NCBI RefSeq assembly: GCF_011039205.1
Contig: NZ_JAAKEL010000001.1
Coordinates: forward strand, 803,787-867,786
Origin: Dysgonomonas sp. ZJ279
GTDB taxonomy: Bacteria > Bacteroidota > Bacteroidia > Bacteroidales > Dysgonomonadaceae
Length of the DNA stretch: 64,000 nt
Reading direction: 5' to 3'
Shown: in pieces, positions 50,893 to 60,055 of the stretch
Numbering within the stretch: the stretch's first letter is position 1
Layout of the letters: the number at the start of each line of letters is the position of its first letter
The notes under the pieces: model-generated
What the model was told of the DNA's origin: nothing
Databases searched by the model: none
The model's input: the letters and a program-made list of their open reading frames with translations, nothing else
Program-made: the position numbers and the translations under genes

Positions 50893-53212
50893 AGTAAACC
50901 TTTATCTCGTCAAGCATAAGATATGCCTTCTGGCCTTTTTTCTTATGCCAGTCGGGTAAGACCTTGATCGATTCGGCTATAACTTTTATGTATCTTGTCT
51001 TTATTGGAGGGAATTTCGCATCTATACCTACGATCATAGGGGAAATATCTTTACCGGGAATAGGGTAAGTATCATTATATATTTGTTTATAATCTTTACC
51101 ATTATCCGAAGTTAATATTGTAAGTCTTTTCATCTTGAACAGGTCGCCTCTTGTGTTTACAAAGCAATTTATAACGACTGAAGATATTTCAGTTTCGTTT
51201 TTCATGTCTATAATAGCTTCCATGTCTGTGCCTAAGAATCCTATCCGTGTGCCTGTTCGGTAACTGGTTATCGCGCCTAGCTGTCCGTCAACAAGAGTTG
51301 TTGCTCCATTGAATGAATAACGGCTGGCTGGCTCATGTTTAAGTTGTATGGGTTTTGCTATTGCTTTATGCGATACAAATTTTTTCGTATATGGATTCCC
51401 TTTGTTCTTTCCTGATATAGCTTTTATGGTCATATCATTATTTATAGTAATAGGGGTGTTGTATAGTGTCGATTTATTCGTCGGTTCTTCTCCGTTTGTA
51501 GTATAATAAATGGGGCTGTTGTCAAATGTTGACAAATATACCTTTATCTCGTTCATCGTTGTATCTATGACGATAGAGTCTTGGACACCATATGCTTGTT
51601 TACAATTTTCATAACCCAATCTGTCGAAGTGTTTTGATAGATTGTATAGACGTGAAACGAAATTGTTATAATCTTTCTTTTCGGGATTTGTCCAAAGTGT
51701 TTCAGCTAATGCAGCCATGCGTGGTAATAACATATATTCTACATTTTTACTAGTAGGCATGTATTCCGACCATATATTTACTTGTGCACCCAGTATATGT
51801 TTCTTATTATCCGCATTCAATTCCGATGGCATAGGGTTGTATGAATACACTTTCTTCAGATCGGTCAGCCAGCCAAACGTAAAAGGCTCTTTATCCACAT
51901 CGGGCGATTGGTAATAATCGAGATAGAGATATGCTTCGGGAGTCATTATTACGTCATGGCCTTTATTAGCAGCATAAATACCACCTTCTGTTCCTCGCCA
52001 CGACATGATCGTTGCATTGGGTGCAATTCCACCTTCAAGTATCTCATCCCAACCGATTATTTGTTTCCCCTTTGCGTTTATCATCTTTTCTACACGAGCA
52101 ATAAAATAACTTTGGAGTTGCTCACCTAAAGAATGTTCTTTTGTTTCATGCAATCCCAGTTCTTTTATCCTGTTTTTACATTTAGGACATTCCATCCACC
52201 TGTTTTTTAGGCATTCATCGCCGCCTATGTGTATATATTGAGATGGGAATAGTTCTGCAACTTCGCTGAATACATTATCGAGAAAAGAGAATACATCTTC
52301 GTTTCCTGCACATAGTGCGTCTTCATAGATTCCCCATTCAGAACCTACAATGTATGGTCCTCCTGTACAGCCCAATTCGGGATATGAGGCTAAAGCAGCC
52401 AGCATGTGTCCGGGTAGATCGATTTCCGGAATAACAGTTATATGTCGTTGAGCAGCATAGGCAACTATATCTTTTATTTCGTCTTGAGTATAATATCCGC
52501 CATGAGGAGTGTGGTCGAATGTGGCTGTATGTCTGCCTATAATTGTTGAGTCTCGTTGAGAGCCTATTTCAGTTAACTTAGGGTATTTCTTTATTTCGAT
52601 GCGCCATCCTTGATCATCGGTCAAATGCCAATGAAAAACATTCATATTGCATAATGCTAATACATCGATATGCTTTTTGACAAAATCAGCTGAAAAGAAA
52701 TGTCTCGATACATCGAGCGAAGCGCCACGATGTTTATAGTATGGAAAGTCTTTTATTTCTCCGGCAGGGAATTCAATATAGTCTTTAGCACTTGTTGGTA
52801 TCGATTTGCGTAGTGTTTGTATGGCATAGAAAATGCCAGCCTCGCTACTACCATCGATTGTCATATTGTCTTTATTTATTGAGAGAGTGTAGCTTTCCTT
52901 ATTTTCGTTTTCGAGAGTGTTTTTGAGGAATATATTGTTGGTTAATGTGCTTGCGCTTTCTCCAATATTTATTGTATAACCGGTTATGTCAGATAGGTCC
53001 TTGGACAGAAATTCGGCTAATATTCGGTGACTATTATTCTCTTTTTGATAAACAATTTTGGTTGATTTATTCAATATGAATGGATCGCCTTCTGTTAATT
53101 TTATTTCTTGTGGTAAAGGAACGACATTGTAGTCTGCTAGTCTGAAATCTTTGTCCTGAACACATGATATGATTAAAATAGTAAAAATGATGGATGTAAA
53201 GTATTTGTACAT
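50891..53212 (-). CDS. GH20 beta-N-acetylhexosaminidase lipoprotein
   Basis: Removes terminal beta-GlcNAc or GalNAc from glycans outside the cell. The lipoprotein signal ends ILIISC (Cys17). Domains in order: GH20b N-terminal domain (about 30-150), GH20 TIM barrel (about 155-500) with NVFHWHLTDDQGWRIEI, VIPEIDLPGHMLAAL and the catalytic Asp332-Glu333 pair in HIGGDEC, a chitobiase-type C-terminal domain (TTNGEEPTNKSTLYNTPI), and an F5/8-type-C discoidin-like domain ending SIKVLPDWHKKKGQKAYLMLDEIKV (in pieces). The 773-residue length fits this architecture. It is not in a polysaccharide-utilisation locus; no SusC/SusD pair is adjacent. Confidence 0.95.
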   Translation of the reverse strand: MYKYFTSIIFTILIISCVQDKDFRLADYNVVPLPQEIKLTEGDPFILNKSTKIVYQKENNSHRILAEFLSKDLSDITGYTINIGESASTLTNNIFLKNTLENENKESYTLSINKDNMTIDGSSEAGIFYAIQTLRKSIPTSAKDYIEFPAGEIKDFPYYKHRGASLDVSRHFFSADFVKKHIDVLALCNMNVFHWHLTDDQGWRIEIKKYPKLTEIGSQRDSTIIGRHTATFDHTPHGGYYTQDEIKDIVAYAAQRHITVIPEIDLPGHMLAALASYPELGCTGGPYIVGSEWGIYEDALCAGNEDVFSFLDNVFSEVAELFPSQYIHIGGDECLKNRWMECPKCKNRIKELGLHETKEHSLGEQLQSYFIARVEKMINAKGKQIIGWDEILEGGIAPNATIMSWRGTEGGIYAANKGHDVIMTPEAYLYLDYYQSPDVDKEPFTFGWLTDLKKVYSYNPMPSELNADNKKHILGAQVNIWSEYMPTSKNVEYMLLPRMAALAETLWTNPEKKDYNNFVSRLYNLSKHFDRLGYENCKQAYGVQDSIVIDTTMNEIKVYLSTFDNSPIYYTTNGEEPTNKSTLYNTPITINNDMTIKAISGKNKGNPYTKKFVSHKAIAKPIQLKHEPASRYSFNGATTLVDGQLGAITSYRTGTRIGFLGTDMEAIIDMKNETEISSVVINCFVNTRGDLFKMKRLTILTSDNGKDYKQIYNDTYPIPGKDISPMIVGIDAKFPPIKTRYIKVIAESIKVLPDWHKKKGQKAYLMLDEIKVY

Positions 53213-53298
53213 GGCTCAGAATGTTAGAAAAATGTGTTTAATTTGATTAATCTTATCAAATATAGTGTTTATTGTGAAATAAATGCTCGAAATTTTTG

Positions 53299-53306
53299 TA
53301 TTTTTG
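53299..53306 (+). promoter_or_regulatory. -7 element of lysC-lysA
   Basis: TATTTTTG matches TAnnTTTG, 29 bases before the ATG at 53336. TTG at 53272-53274 is a poorly spaced (24 bases) -33 candidate. Confidence 0.4.
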
Positions 53307-53335
53307 CATGACGAAAATATCTAAATGAATTAAAG

Positions 53336-54649
53336 ATGAAGGTTCTAAAGTTTGGTAGTGCATCTATAGCTACAGCAGAAAAAATAGGGCATGTTGCCAC
53401 AATAGCAACGCAAGAGCGAGGTAATATAATTGTTCTATCTTCGATGCGTGGTACAGCAGAAGCTTTGGCCGAAATATCGGATTATTTATATAAAAAGAAT
53501 CAAGAAGGTGCTATTGAAATCATTAATAGGCTTCAATCTCATTTTCAGAATTTAGTTTCTGAACTTTTCGTAAATCAAGATGCGAAAAGTCAGGCCGATC
53601 AATTTATTGAAGACAAATTCAATCATATCCGATCTTTCACAAAAGATCTTTTCACACTGTTCGAAGAACGGGTTGTGATGGCTCAGGGCGAACTTATCAG
53701 TTCGGAGCTATTTTATATATATCTAAAACAAAAAGGATTAAATGTAGTTTTGCTGCCTGCACTCGATTTTATGCGTACAGACAAAAACTCTACTCCCGAC
53801 CCTGTTTATATAAAAGACAAACTAAGAGCTTTGCTCAATGCATCTGAAGGTGCGGATATTTACATTACGCAAGGATATATTTGCCGTAATGCATACGGTG
53901 AGATCGATGATCTTCACCGAGGAGGTAGCGATTATACAGCATCATTGATTGGTGCGGCTGTCAGCGCAGAAGAAATACAGATATGGGCTGATGTAGATGT
54001 TATGCAAAATAACGATCCCCGTTATGTAAAGGATACTACTCCCGTTCGTCAGCTAAACTTCGATGAGGCTGCCGAATTAGCATACTTTGGGGCTAAGATA
54101 CTTCATCCTACATGTATATCTCCGGCTAAACTTTCTAATATACCTGTACGTTTAAAGAACATGCAGAAACCGGAAGCTCCGGGAACTGTTATATCGAATG
54201 CAATAGAGCCTCATACAATAAAGGCAATAGCTGCAAAAGAAAATATAACAGCAATAAAAATAAAATCGGGGAGAATGCTTCTTGCTCATGGTTTCCTTCG
54301 TCGTGTATTTGAAGTTTTCGAGAACTATCAGACCTCTATCGACATGTTGACAACATCTGAGATAGGTGTGTCGCTGACTATTGATAATGATAGAAATCTT
54401 CAACATATTTTGGACGACCTTAAGAAGTATGGAACAGTGTCTACTGATAGCAATATGGTGATTATATCGGTTGTCGGTGATCTGAATTTCGAAGATGCTC
54501 AGCTTGCAGCAAAAATACTCGATGCTGTTAAGGATATTTCTGTTCGTATGGTTTCGTATGGCGGAAGTAAATACAATTTCTCTTTCCTCATACAACGAAA
54601 GGATAAAGAGAAAACATTACAAATATTGAATGACAAGCTATTTAATTAA
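53336..54649 (+). CDS. lysC: Aspartate kinase with variant nucleotide-binding motif
   Basis: First enzyme of the aspartate family pathway, leading to diaminopimelate and lysine through lysA downstream. The 437-residue protein has an amino-acid-kinase domain (to about 285) and two ACT domains at the C-terminus (about 305-437; IKIKSGRMLLAHGFLRRVFEVFENYQTSIDMLTT). HRGGSDYTASLIGAAVSAEEIQIWADVDV and DEAAELAYFGAKILHPTCISPA are well conserved. The N-terminal motif, usually KFGGTSV, reads KFGSASI, so one conserved Gly and the Thr have changed. The gene is 25 bases upstream of lysA. ACT domains predict feedback inhibition, probably by lysine. Confidence 0.9.
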   Translation: MKVLKFGSASIATAEKIGHVATIATQERGNIIVLSSMRGTAEALAEISDYLYKKNQEGAIEIINRLQSHFQNLVSELFVNQDAKSQADQFIEDKFNHIRSFTKDLFTLFEERVVMAQGELISSELFYIYLKQKGLNVVLLPALDFMRTDKNSTPDPVYIKDKLRALLNASEGADIYITQGYICRNAYGEIDDLHRGGSDYTASLIGAAVSAEEIQIWADVDVMQNNDPRYVKDTTPVRQLNFDEAAELAYFGAKILHPTCISPAKLSNIPVRLKNMQKPEAPGTVISNAIEPHTIKAIAAKENITAIKIKSGRMLLAHGFLRRVFEVFENYQTSIDMLTTSEIGVSLTIDNDRNLQHILDDLKKYGTVSTDSNMVIISVVGDLNFEDAQLAAKILDAVKDISVRMVSYGGSKYNFSFLIQRKDKEKTLQILNDKLFN

Positions 54650-54674
54650 ATTTTAATTCTTAATTATAACAATA

Positions 54675-55832
54675 ATGACAAAAGGAACATTTCCTATTGA
54701 CAAACTTAAAGGTATAGAGACGCCTTTCTATTATTACGATATGGAGCTTTTGAAAAAAACGCTTAAGATTGTAAAAGAAGAGACTAAAAAATATGGTTTT
54801 ATTCAGCATTATGCAGTAAAAGCAAATGCAAACCGTCGCATCTTGGAAGTAATAGCAACCGAAGGTTTTGGTGCGGACTGTGTTAGTGGAAACGAAGTAA
54901 AAGCAGCTATGGCAGCAGGTTTTCCTGCTTCTAAAATAGTTTTTGCAGGTGTTGGTAAAACTGATAAGGAAATTAATGTAGCATTAGATTATAATATCTT
55001 TTGTTTCAATGTTGAGTCGTTACCCGAATTGGAAGTTATAAATGAACTGGCTGCTAAAAAAGGTAAATTAGCGCAAGTTGCACTGCGTATCAATCCGAAT
55101 GTAGATGCACATACGCATGAATATATCACTACCGGACTGAGTGAGAATAAGTTTGGATTCAATATGAATCATTTGGATAAGGTTATTGAGAAAATTGGAA
55201 CATTAAAGAATATAAGTCTGATAGGAATCCATTTTCATATTGGCTCTCAAATAGAAGATGTAACTACATTTGCACCGCTTTGCGCACGTGTAAATGAATT
55301 GCAAAAGTTCTTCGAAGAAAGAGGTATTCAATTGCCACATATTAACCTTGGTGGTGGTTTGGGTATCGATTATGAAGATCCAACAGCTCATCCGATTTCT
55401 GATTTCGTAGCTTATTTCGAGTTATTTCATAAGAACTTGCAATTGCGTGATGGACAAACTGCTCATTTCGAACTAGGTCGTTGTATTGTTGCTCAATGTG
55501 GTGCATTAATGACAAAAGTTACTTATGTGAAAGAAGGCGAGAATAAAAAATTTGCTATCTTAGATGCCGGTATGACCGATCTTATTCGTCCGGCATTATA
55601 TCAGGCATATCATAAAATAGAAAATATATCATCGGATCTGCCTGTGCAGAAATATGATGTAGTAGGGCCTATTTGCGAATCGTCGGATACCTTTGCTAAA
55701 GATTACGAATTGAACGAAACAAAAAGGGGAGATCTTATTGCACTTCGTTCAGCGGGTGCTTATGGAGAGATAATGGCTTCGCAATATAATTGCAGGGAGA
55801 TTCCTAAGGCATATTTTTCGGACAAGATATAA
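54675..55832 (+). CDS. lysA: Diaminopimelate decarboxylase
   Basis: The PLP enzyme that makes lysine from meso-diaminopimelate. The 385-residue protein is a fold-type III TIM barrel plus C-terminal beta domain. The PLP Lys is in HYAVKANANRRILEVIA. HIGSQI and NLGGGLGIDYED hold PLP phosphate. The C-terminal substrate motif is VVGPICESSDTFAKDYEL with the catalytic Cys, followed by GAYGEIMASQYNCREIPKAY. It lies 25 bases after lysC, and a terminator follows. The start region MTKGTFPIDKLKGIETPFYYYDME is usual for the family in Bacteroidota. Confidence 0.95.
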   Translation: MTKGTFPIDKLKGIETPFYYYDMELLKKTLKIVKEETKKYGFIQHYAVKANANRRILEVIATEGFGADCVSGNEVKAAMAAGFPASKIVFAGVGKTDKEINVALDYNIFCFNVESLPELEVINELAAKKGKLAQVALRINPNVDAHTHEYITTGLSENKFGFNMNHLDKVIEKIGTLKNISLIGIHFHIGSQIEDVTTFAPLCARVNELQKFFEERGIQLPHINLGGGLGIDYEDPTAHPISDFVAYFELFHKNLQLRDGQTAHFELGRCIVAQCGALMTKVTYVKEGENKKFAILDAGMTDLIRPALYQAYHKIENISSDLPVQKYDVVGPICESSDTFAKDYELNETKRGDLIALRSAGAYGEIMASQYNCREIPKAYFSDKI

Positions 55833-55853
55833 TTAAAGACATATTTTAATAAT

Positions 55854-55895
55854 GTGCAAGGGTCGTATGAAAAGATATGGCTCTTGCGCTTTTTT
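55854..55895 (+). terminator. Terminator of lysC-lysA
   Basis: A 13-bp stem with three G-U pairs (55856-55868 with 55875-55887), then a T-run at 55890-55895. Confidence 0.75.
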
Positions 55896-55929
55896 GCGAA
55901 ACACGTTTTTTTTGAACAAGTAAACTAAA

Positions 55930-57096
55930 ATGGAGCAAATCTTATCCTACTTTATATTCGACAAGATAGAAATTATCGGGTTATCGTTTTTCTTCCTGTT
56001 TTTCTTATTACAAATCTTTTATTACGTAATATATTATAGAAAGCCTTTAATATATGCACGTAAGCAGGAAGAAGCTAAAAGAGAAGGACGATTATTAGAA
56101 AATAAGCCTAAGGTTTCTGTTATAATAGAATCAGAGAATGAAGCTTACCGCTTGGAGAAAAGTTTGCCCTTGATTTTAGAGCAGGATTACCCCGATTTTG
56201 AAGTTATAGTAGTAAATAACGGATCTACCGATGAGAGTTACGATCTACTGCAATCGCTCCGACTTAAATATCCGAACTTGTATCATACTTATGTGCCTAA
56301 CTCTAGCGATAGATCTTTCGGACGTCGAAAATTAGCACTCACATTGGGTATAAAAGCTGCAAAAGGAGATGTGTTATTGTTTACCGAACCTTATTCGCAA
56401 CCTGTTTCTGATCAGTGGATATCGTTGATGGTGAAGGATCTAAAAGATGATAAAGAAGTTGCTTTAGGTTATTCATATTATAGAAAATCGAAGAGTTTCT
56501 TTAATCGCATAGCTCGCTTCGATAATCATTTATTCAGTATGCAATATTTATCTATGGCTATCAGAAATAAGCCATTTATAGGTGTATACAGAAATGTTGC
56601 TTTTCGTAAAAGCTTGTTTTTCGATAATAAAGGTTTTGCATCGTTTCTTGGACTGGAAAGCGGAGAAGTGGTCTTCCTTAATCAGATTTTGACAAGAGAA
56701 AATACTGTGGTAGTAGTGTCACAAGACAGCTTTATAGAAACTAACATGGATAATTCGTCTCTGTGGAAACAAATAAAGAAATCTTATTCGTTGGCGAAAC
56801 CTCATTTTAAAGGTAAGGCGGTGAAAATATTTGCTTTAGAATATTTTTCGCGCTATGTTTTTTATCTTGCTTTGGTTGGATTAATCGCTTATTCCGCTGT
56901 ATTTCAAAAGTGGGTGTTATTAGGGATAGTTCTTTTTATCTTTTTACTGCGGCTGATATTACAATTGGTTGTACTCAATAAGTCGGCCAGTTATTTTTGT
57001 TCCGGTAAATTCCATTTTTCTTTGTTGGTAGCAGATGTATTTCAACCTATCTATAATCTGAAATACAGGAGTCGTCAGCGCAGATTTAAACGCTGA
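55930..57096 (+). CDS. Membrane-anchored family 2 glycosyltransferase
   Basis: A 388-residue glycosyltransferase with one N-terminal membrane helix (IIGLSFFFLFFLLQIFYYVIYY), a GT-A domain (about 55-290) and two or three C-terminal helices. The nucleotide-sugar strand is KVSVIIESENEAYRLEKSLPLILEQDYPDFEVIVVNNGSTDES (in pieces). The region where a metal-binding DxD or FTDAD is expected reads DVLLFTEPYSQP (residues about 147-158), so the usual Asp pair is replaced. The acceptor or base region around FASFLGLESGEVVFLNQIL is also atypical. It may use a different metal site or have lost activity. Acceptor unknown. Convergent with the exosortase gene (3-base gap). Confidence 0.82.
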   Translation: MEQILSYFIFDKIEIIGLSFFFLFFLLQIFYYVIYYRKPLIYARKQEEAKREGRLLENKPKVSVIIESENEAYRLEKSLPLILEQDYPDFEVIVVNNGSTDESYDLLQSLRLKYPNLYHTYVPNSSDRSFGRRKLALTLGIKAAKGDVLLFTEPYSQPVSDQWISLMVKDLKDDKEVALGYSYYRKSKSFFNRIARFDNHLFSMQYLSMAIRNKPFIGVYRNVAFRKSLFFDNKGFASFLGLESGEVVFLNQILTRENTVVVVSQDSFIETNMDNSSLWKQIKKSYSLAKPHFKGKAVKIFALEYFSRYVFYLALVGLIAYSAVFQKWVLLGIVLFIFLLRLILQLVVLNKSASYFCSGKFHFSLLVADVFQPIYNLKYRSRQRRFKR

Positions 57097-57099
57097 TAT

Positions 57100-57813
57100 T
57101 TATTCAGCTACTTCTTGAGTGTTTATTGCACTTTTAGCCTTTAGTCTTTGGAATGGTTTGTTGATCTTTTCTTCCCATATCAGCCATAATACAAACATTA
57201 CACCATCGTAATATAGCCAAGTGAATACATCACGGTGAAAAACATTGAACCAATCCACGTAAAATTCCCAATAGCTTGCTCTTGTATTTTCCCAGGTGCG
57301 ACCATTGTACCACTCGTTAACAGGAATGAACCACAGAGGGTAAGGATCTTTTATGATTATACATATAATCGCTAAGCGAAGTATATTTATTATAAGAAGG
57401 ATAAAAAGTGATAGCGGTATAAACCATAGTTTCTTTTTTATCGGGCCAAAATAAAACACCATGATAAACAGAAACATAAATAATTGTTTCAGCCCTGTAC
57501 AACCCCAAATGATGTCAACGCGTAATGAACCGTCGAAGAAAATGGTGCTGCCTTCTATTTTGAAATCAGAGTATCCGAATAAAGTATGCACAGTCCAATA
57601 CACAGCTTTAGCAGTCCAGAGGCATATCCCGTCAGTATAAGATGTAAGATCGTTACCCAAAACAAGTAATACTCTTTCGTCTACACCTTGGTGGACACAT
57701 AGCTTCCAGATCAGGTCGAATAAAATAAATAAGAAGAGAAACCATATAATATCCTTAAATGGCTCTATTATTTTGAAATATTTGTTCGAACTTAACTTTG
57801 CTGTTATATCCAT
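57100..57813 (-). CDS. Exosortase/archaeosortase-family membrane protein
   Basis: A predicted membrane transpeptidase-like protein with about seven hydrophobic helices in 237 residues. The catalytic triad expected for exosortases can be placed: C105 in WGCTGLKQ, R146 in NILRLAIICI and H193 in FHRDVFTWLYYDG. Exosortases cleave a C-terminal sorting signal (PEP-CTERM or a related tripartite motif) and may transfer the protein to a surface anchor. No protein in this window has a recognisable C-terminal sorting signal of that type, so it is an orphan locally. A family 2 glycosyltransferase gene ends 3 bases away on the other strand. The exact subfamily (XrtF-, XrtN- or other-like) is uncertain. 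Confidence 0.8.
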   Translation of the reverse strand: MDITAKLSSNKYFKIIEPFKDIIWFLFLFILFDLIWKLCVHQGVDERVLLVLGNDLTSYTDGICLWTAKAVYWTVHTLFGYSDFKIEGSTIFFDGSLRVDIIWGCTGLKQLFMFLFIMVFYFGPIKKKLWFIPLSLFILLIINILRLAIICIIIKDPYPLWFIPVNEWYNGRTWENTRASYWEFYVDWFNVFHRDVFTWLYYDGVMFVLWLIWEEKINKPFQRLKAKSAINTQEVAE

Positions 57814-57956
57814 CGCGTAGTTTGATTGCTATGCGAAGATATTAAGAATAAGTATAATTAATATTTTTAAGATAAAAAAAATATGACATTTTATCTAAAA
57901 AGTCTGTTAACTAAGTTTTTTTAATTTACTTTGCACAAATTTCATACTGTTTTTAG

Positions 57957-58685
57957 GTGAACTTAGTAATAGATCAGGGTAATACTGTAACCAAAGTCGC
58001 TTTCTTCGAAGCTGGTGTACTTATCGAGACATTTCTTTACGATATTTTTGACGTAAATGTTTGTTCTTCATTATTAGCCCATTATACTGTCGAAAGATGT
58101 ATATTCTGTAGTGTGATACACACTTCACCCGAAATTTTGGCATATTTGAATAATAATTTGCCTAATTTTATGTTTATAGATGAGAATACGCTTTTGCCGA
58201 TAAACAATAGGTATAAAACACCTAAAACATTAGGAAAAGATCGTTTAGCTGCAGTTGTAGGAGCAAATGGAATTTTTCCGGGAAAGAATATATTGGTTGT
58301 AGATATAGGGACTGCTATTACTTACGAATTTATTGATAGCCTGTCTAATTATTATGGAGGAAATATATCGCCCGGTATAAGTATGAGATTTAAAGCTTTA
58401 GATAAATATACAGGGAAGCTTCCTTTGATAGACCGCTATGGAGAACTCACAGATATGGGATATGATACCGAAACGGCGATCAGAGCAGGAGTGATAAATG
58501 GTGTAATTTACGAGATTCGCTCTTACATAGAACGCTTTTCTACAAAATATCCGGATATAGAAGTTGTTCTTACCGGGGGGCATACAAAATATATAGAATC
58601 GCAATTGAAAGAGCCTGTATTTGTTGATATAGACTTAGTATTGAAAGGATTAAACAGAATATTGAATTATAATGTTAAAGAATAA
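57957..58685 (+). CDS. coaX: Type III pantothenate kinase (GTG start)
   Basis: Phosphorylates pantothenate in the first step of CoA synthesis; type III enzymes are not feedback-inhibited by CoA and need a monovalent cation. The start is GTG at 57957, giving MNLVIDQGNTVTKVAFF, which aligns with the family's usual first residues (D-x-G-N-T). Other conserved segments are LGKDRLAAVVGANGIFPG, VVDIGTAITYEFI, GGNISPGISMRFKAL and VVLTGGHTKYIESQL. The length of 242 is normal. The next gene starts inside it (14-base overlap). Confidence 0.95.
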   Translation: MNLVIDQGNTVTKVAFFEAGVLIETFLYDIFDVNVCSSLLAHYTVERCIFCSVIHTSPEILAYLNNNLPNFMFIDENTLLPINNRYKTPKTLGKDRLAAVVGANGIFPGKNILVVDIGTAITYEFIDSLSNYYGGNISPGISMRFKALDKYTGKLPLIDRYGELTDMGYDTETAIRAGVINGVIYEIRSYIERFSTKYPDIEVVLTGGHTKYIESQLKEPVFVDIDLVLKGLNRILNYNVKE

Positions 58686-59979
58686 AAAACTTTTGCTCAT
58701 AGCCATTATGGCTTGTTTCTTTTGCTCTGTAGGAGCACAGACAAATTCTCCTTATAGTAGATATGGTTATGGAGTCTTAAGGGATCAGGTCGTAGGACCA
58801 TCCAAAGGTATGGGTGGAATTGGTTATGGACTTCGCAATAGTTTAAGTGCCAACCCATCGAATCCGGCTTCGTATTCGGGAGTTGACTCGCTTACATTCC
58901 TTTTTGATGTGGGTGTTTTTGCAAATAAAGCAAAATTGAGTGATGATTCGGGGTCGCGTTCCGACTATAATGGTGGACTCGATTATATTACAATATTAAT
59001 GCCGGTAGGCAAGGGGATCGGCGTCAGTGCTGGTATATTACCATTCAGTAGTGTTGGGTACGACTTTGGAGCTTCGGGTACAGAAGGTTCGGTGAACTAT
59101 ATTCGTACTTTTAATGGATCAGGTGGTTTTAGCCAAATATATGCCGGAGTAGGATATAAAACACCTTTTGTGAAAGGATTATCGGTTGGAGCAAATGCGT
59201 CGTTCTTATTTGGTACACTAAGTCATACACGTAGCCTTTCTTATTTGAGTACTTATGGTAACCTATCCACTGAAATTAGTGAGTTGACCATGAAAACGTT
59301 TAAGTTCGATATTGGAGCACAATATGAAACACAATTAAACAAAAATAATAAGTTGATTCTTGGAGCTGTATTTTCTCCTTCTATGAATACTACAGCCAAT
59401 TTTCAGAACTTGCATCGTGAGTTTACAGCGGCTGGATCTACAATATCTATCGATACTTTAGCCGTAAATGGTGTAAATGCGGGTATGCCTTCCACTGTGG
59501 GGCTCGGTTTTACTCTCGTTCATAAAAATAAATTAGTAGTAGGAGCTGATGTTCTGTACCAGAGTTGGACTAAAGTTAAATATTCATCGCTGATGGGCGA
59601 TGGACTTAAAGCGTCAGATCGTTTCAATGATAGATGGAAATATAGTGTCGGAGGAGAATTTACGCCGGATCCGCTATCAAGAAGTTTTATTCAAAGAGTT
59701 AAATTTAGAGCAGGGGCTAATTATAGTAATTCGTATCTGAATGTTATGAACTCGGCAGGTGAAATAAATGGTTTTAACGAGTATGGTGCTACTATCGGAT
59801 TTGGGATACCACTACGAGATAGAGAGTCGTTTGGTAGCAGAACTTCTTATTTGAATATAAATTTGGAGTATAAGAAAATAAAACCGGAAGTAAGCAGTAT
59901 GATTGACGAGCAATATTTTGGAATATCAGTCAATGTAAATATGAATGAGCTGTGGTTCTTCAAAAAGAAAGTATATTAA
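58672..59979 (+). CDS. Outer-membrane beta-barrel protein, unknown ligand
   Basis: A 435-residue exported protein with signal peptide (MLKNKKLLLIAIMACFFCSVGAQ). The mature N-terminus NSPYSRYGYGVLRDQVVGPSKGMGGIGYGLRNSLSANPSNPASYSG (in pieces) and the Gly-rich, alternating strand pattern of the rest identify an outer-membrane barrel of the FadL/PorV/PorP superfamily. The C-terminus ends in ELWFFKKKVY. It overlaps coaX by 14 bases and precedes lptC by 76 bases, an arrangement I recall from other Bacteroidales, though its function is not known. Possible roles: outer-membrane biogenesis or lipid handling with LptC. Confidence 0.8.
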   Translation: MLKNKKLLLIAIMACFFCSVGAQTNSPYSRYGYGVLRDQVVGPSKGMGGIGYGLRNSLSANPSNPASYSGVDSLTFLFDVGVFANKAKLSDDSGSRSDYNGGLDYITILMPVGKGIGVSAGILPFSSVGYDFGASGTEGSVNYIRTFNGSGGFSQIYAGVGYKTPFVKGLSVGANASFLFGTLSHTRSLSYLSTYGNLSTEISELTMKTFKFDIGAQYETQLNKNNKLILGAVFSPSMNTTANFQNLHREFTAAGSTISIDTLAVNGVNAGMPSTVGLGFTLVHKNKLVVGADVLYQSWTKVKYSSLMGDGLKASDRFNDRWKYSVGGEFTPDPLSRSFIQRVKFRAGANYSNSYLNVMNSAGEINGFNEYGATIGFGIPLRDRESFGSRTSYLNINLEYKKIKPEVSSMIDEQYFGISVNVNMNELWFFKKKVY

Positions 59980-60055
59980 ATAAATAATAGATAGATGGTA
60001 GCCTCAATAAATTATTGGGGCTCGTTCTTTTCTACGAATTATAGTTTATAGGGTA

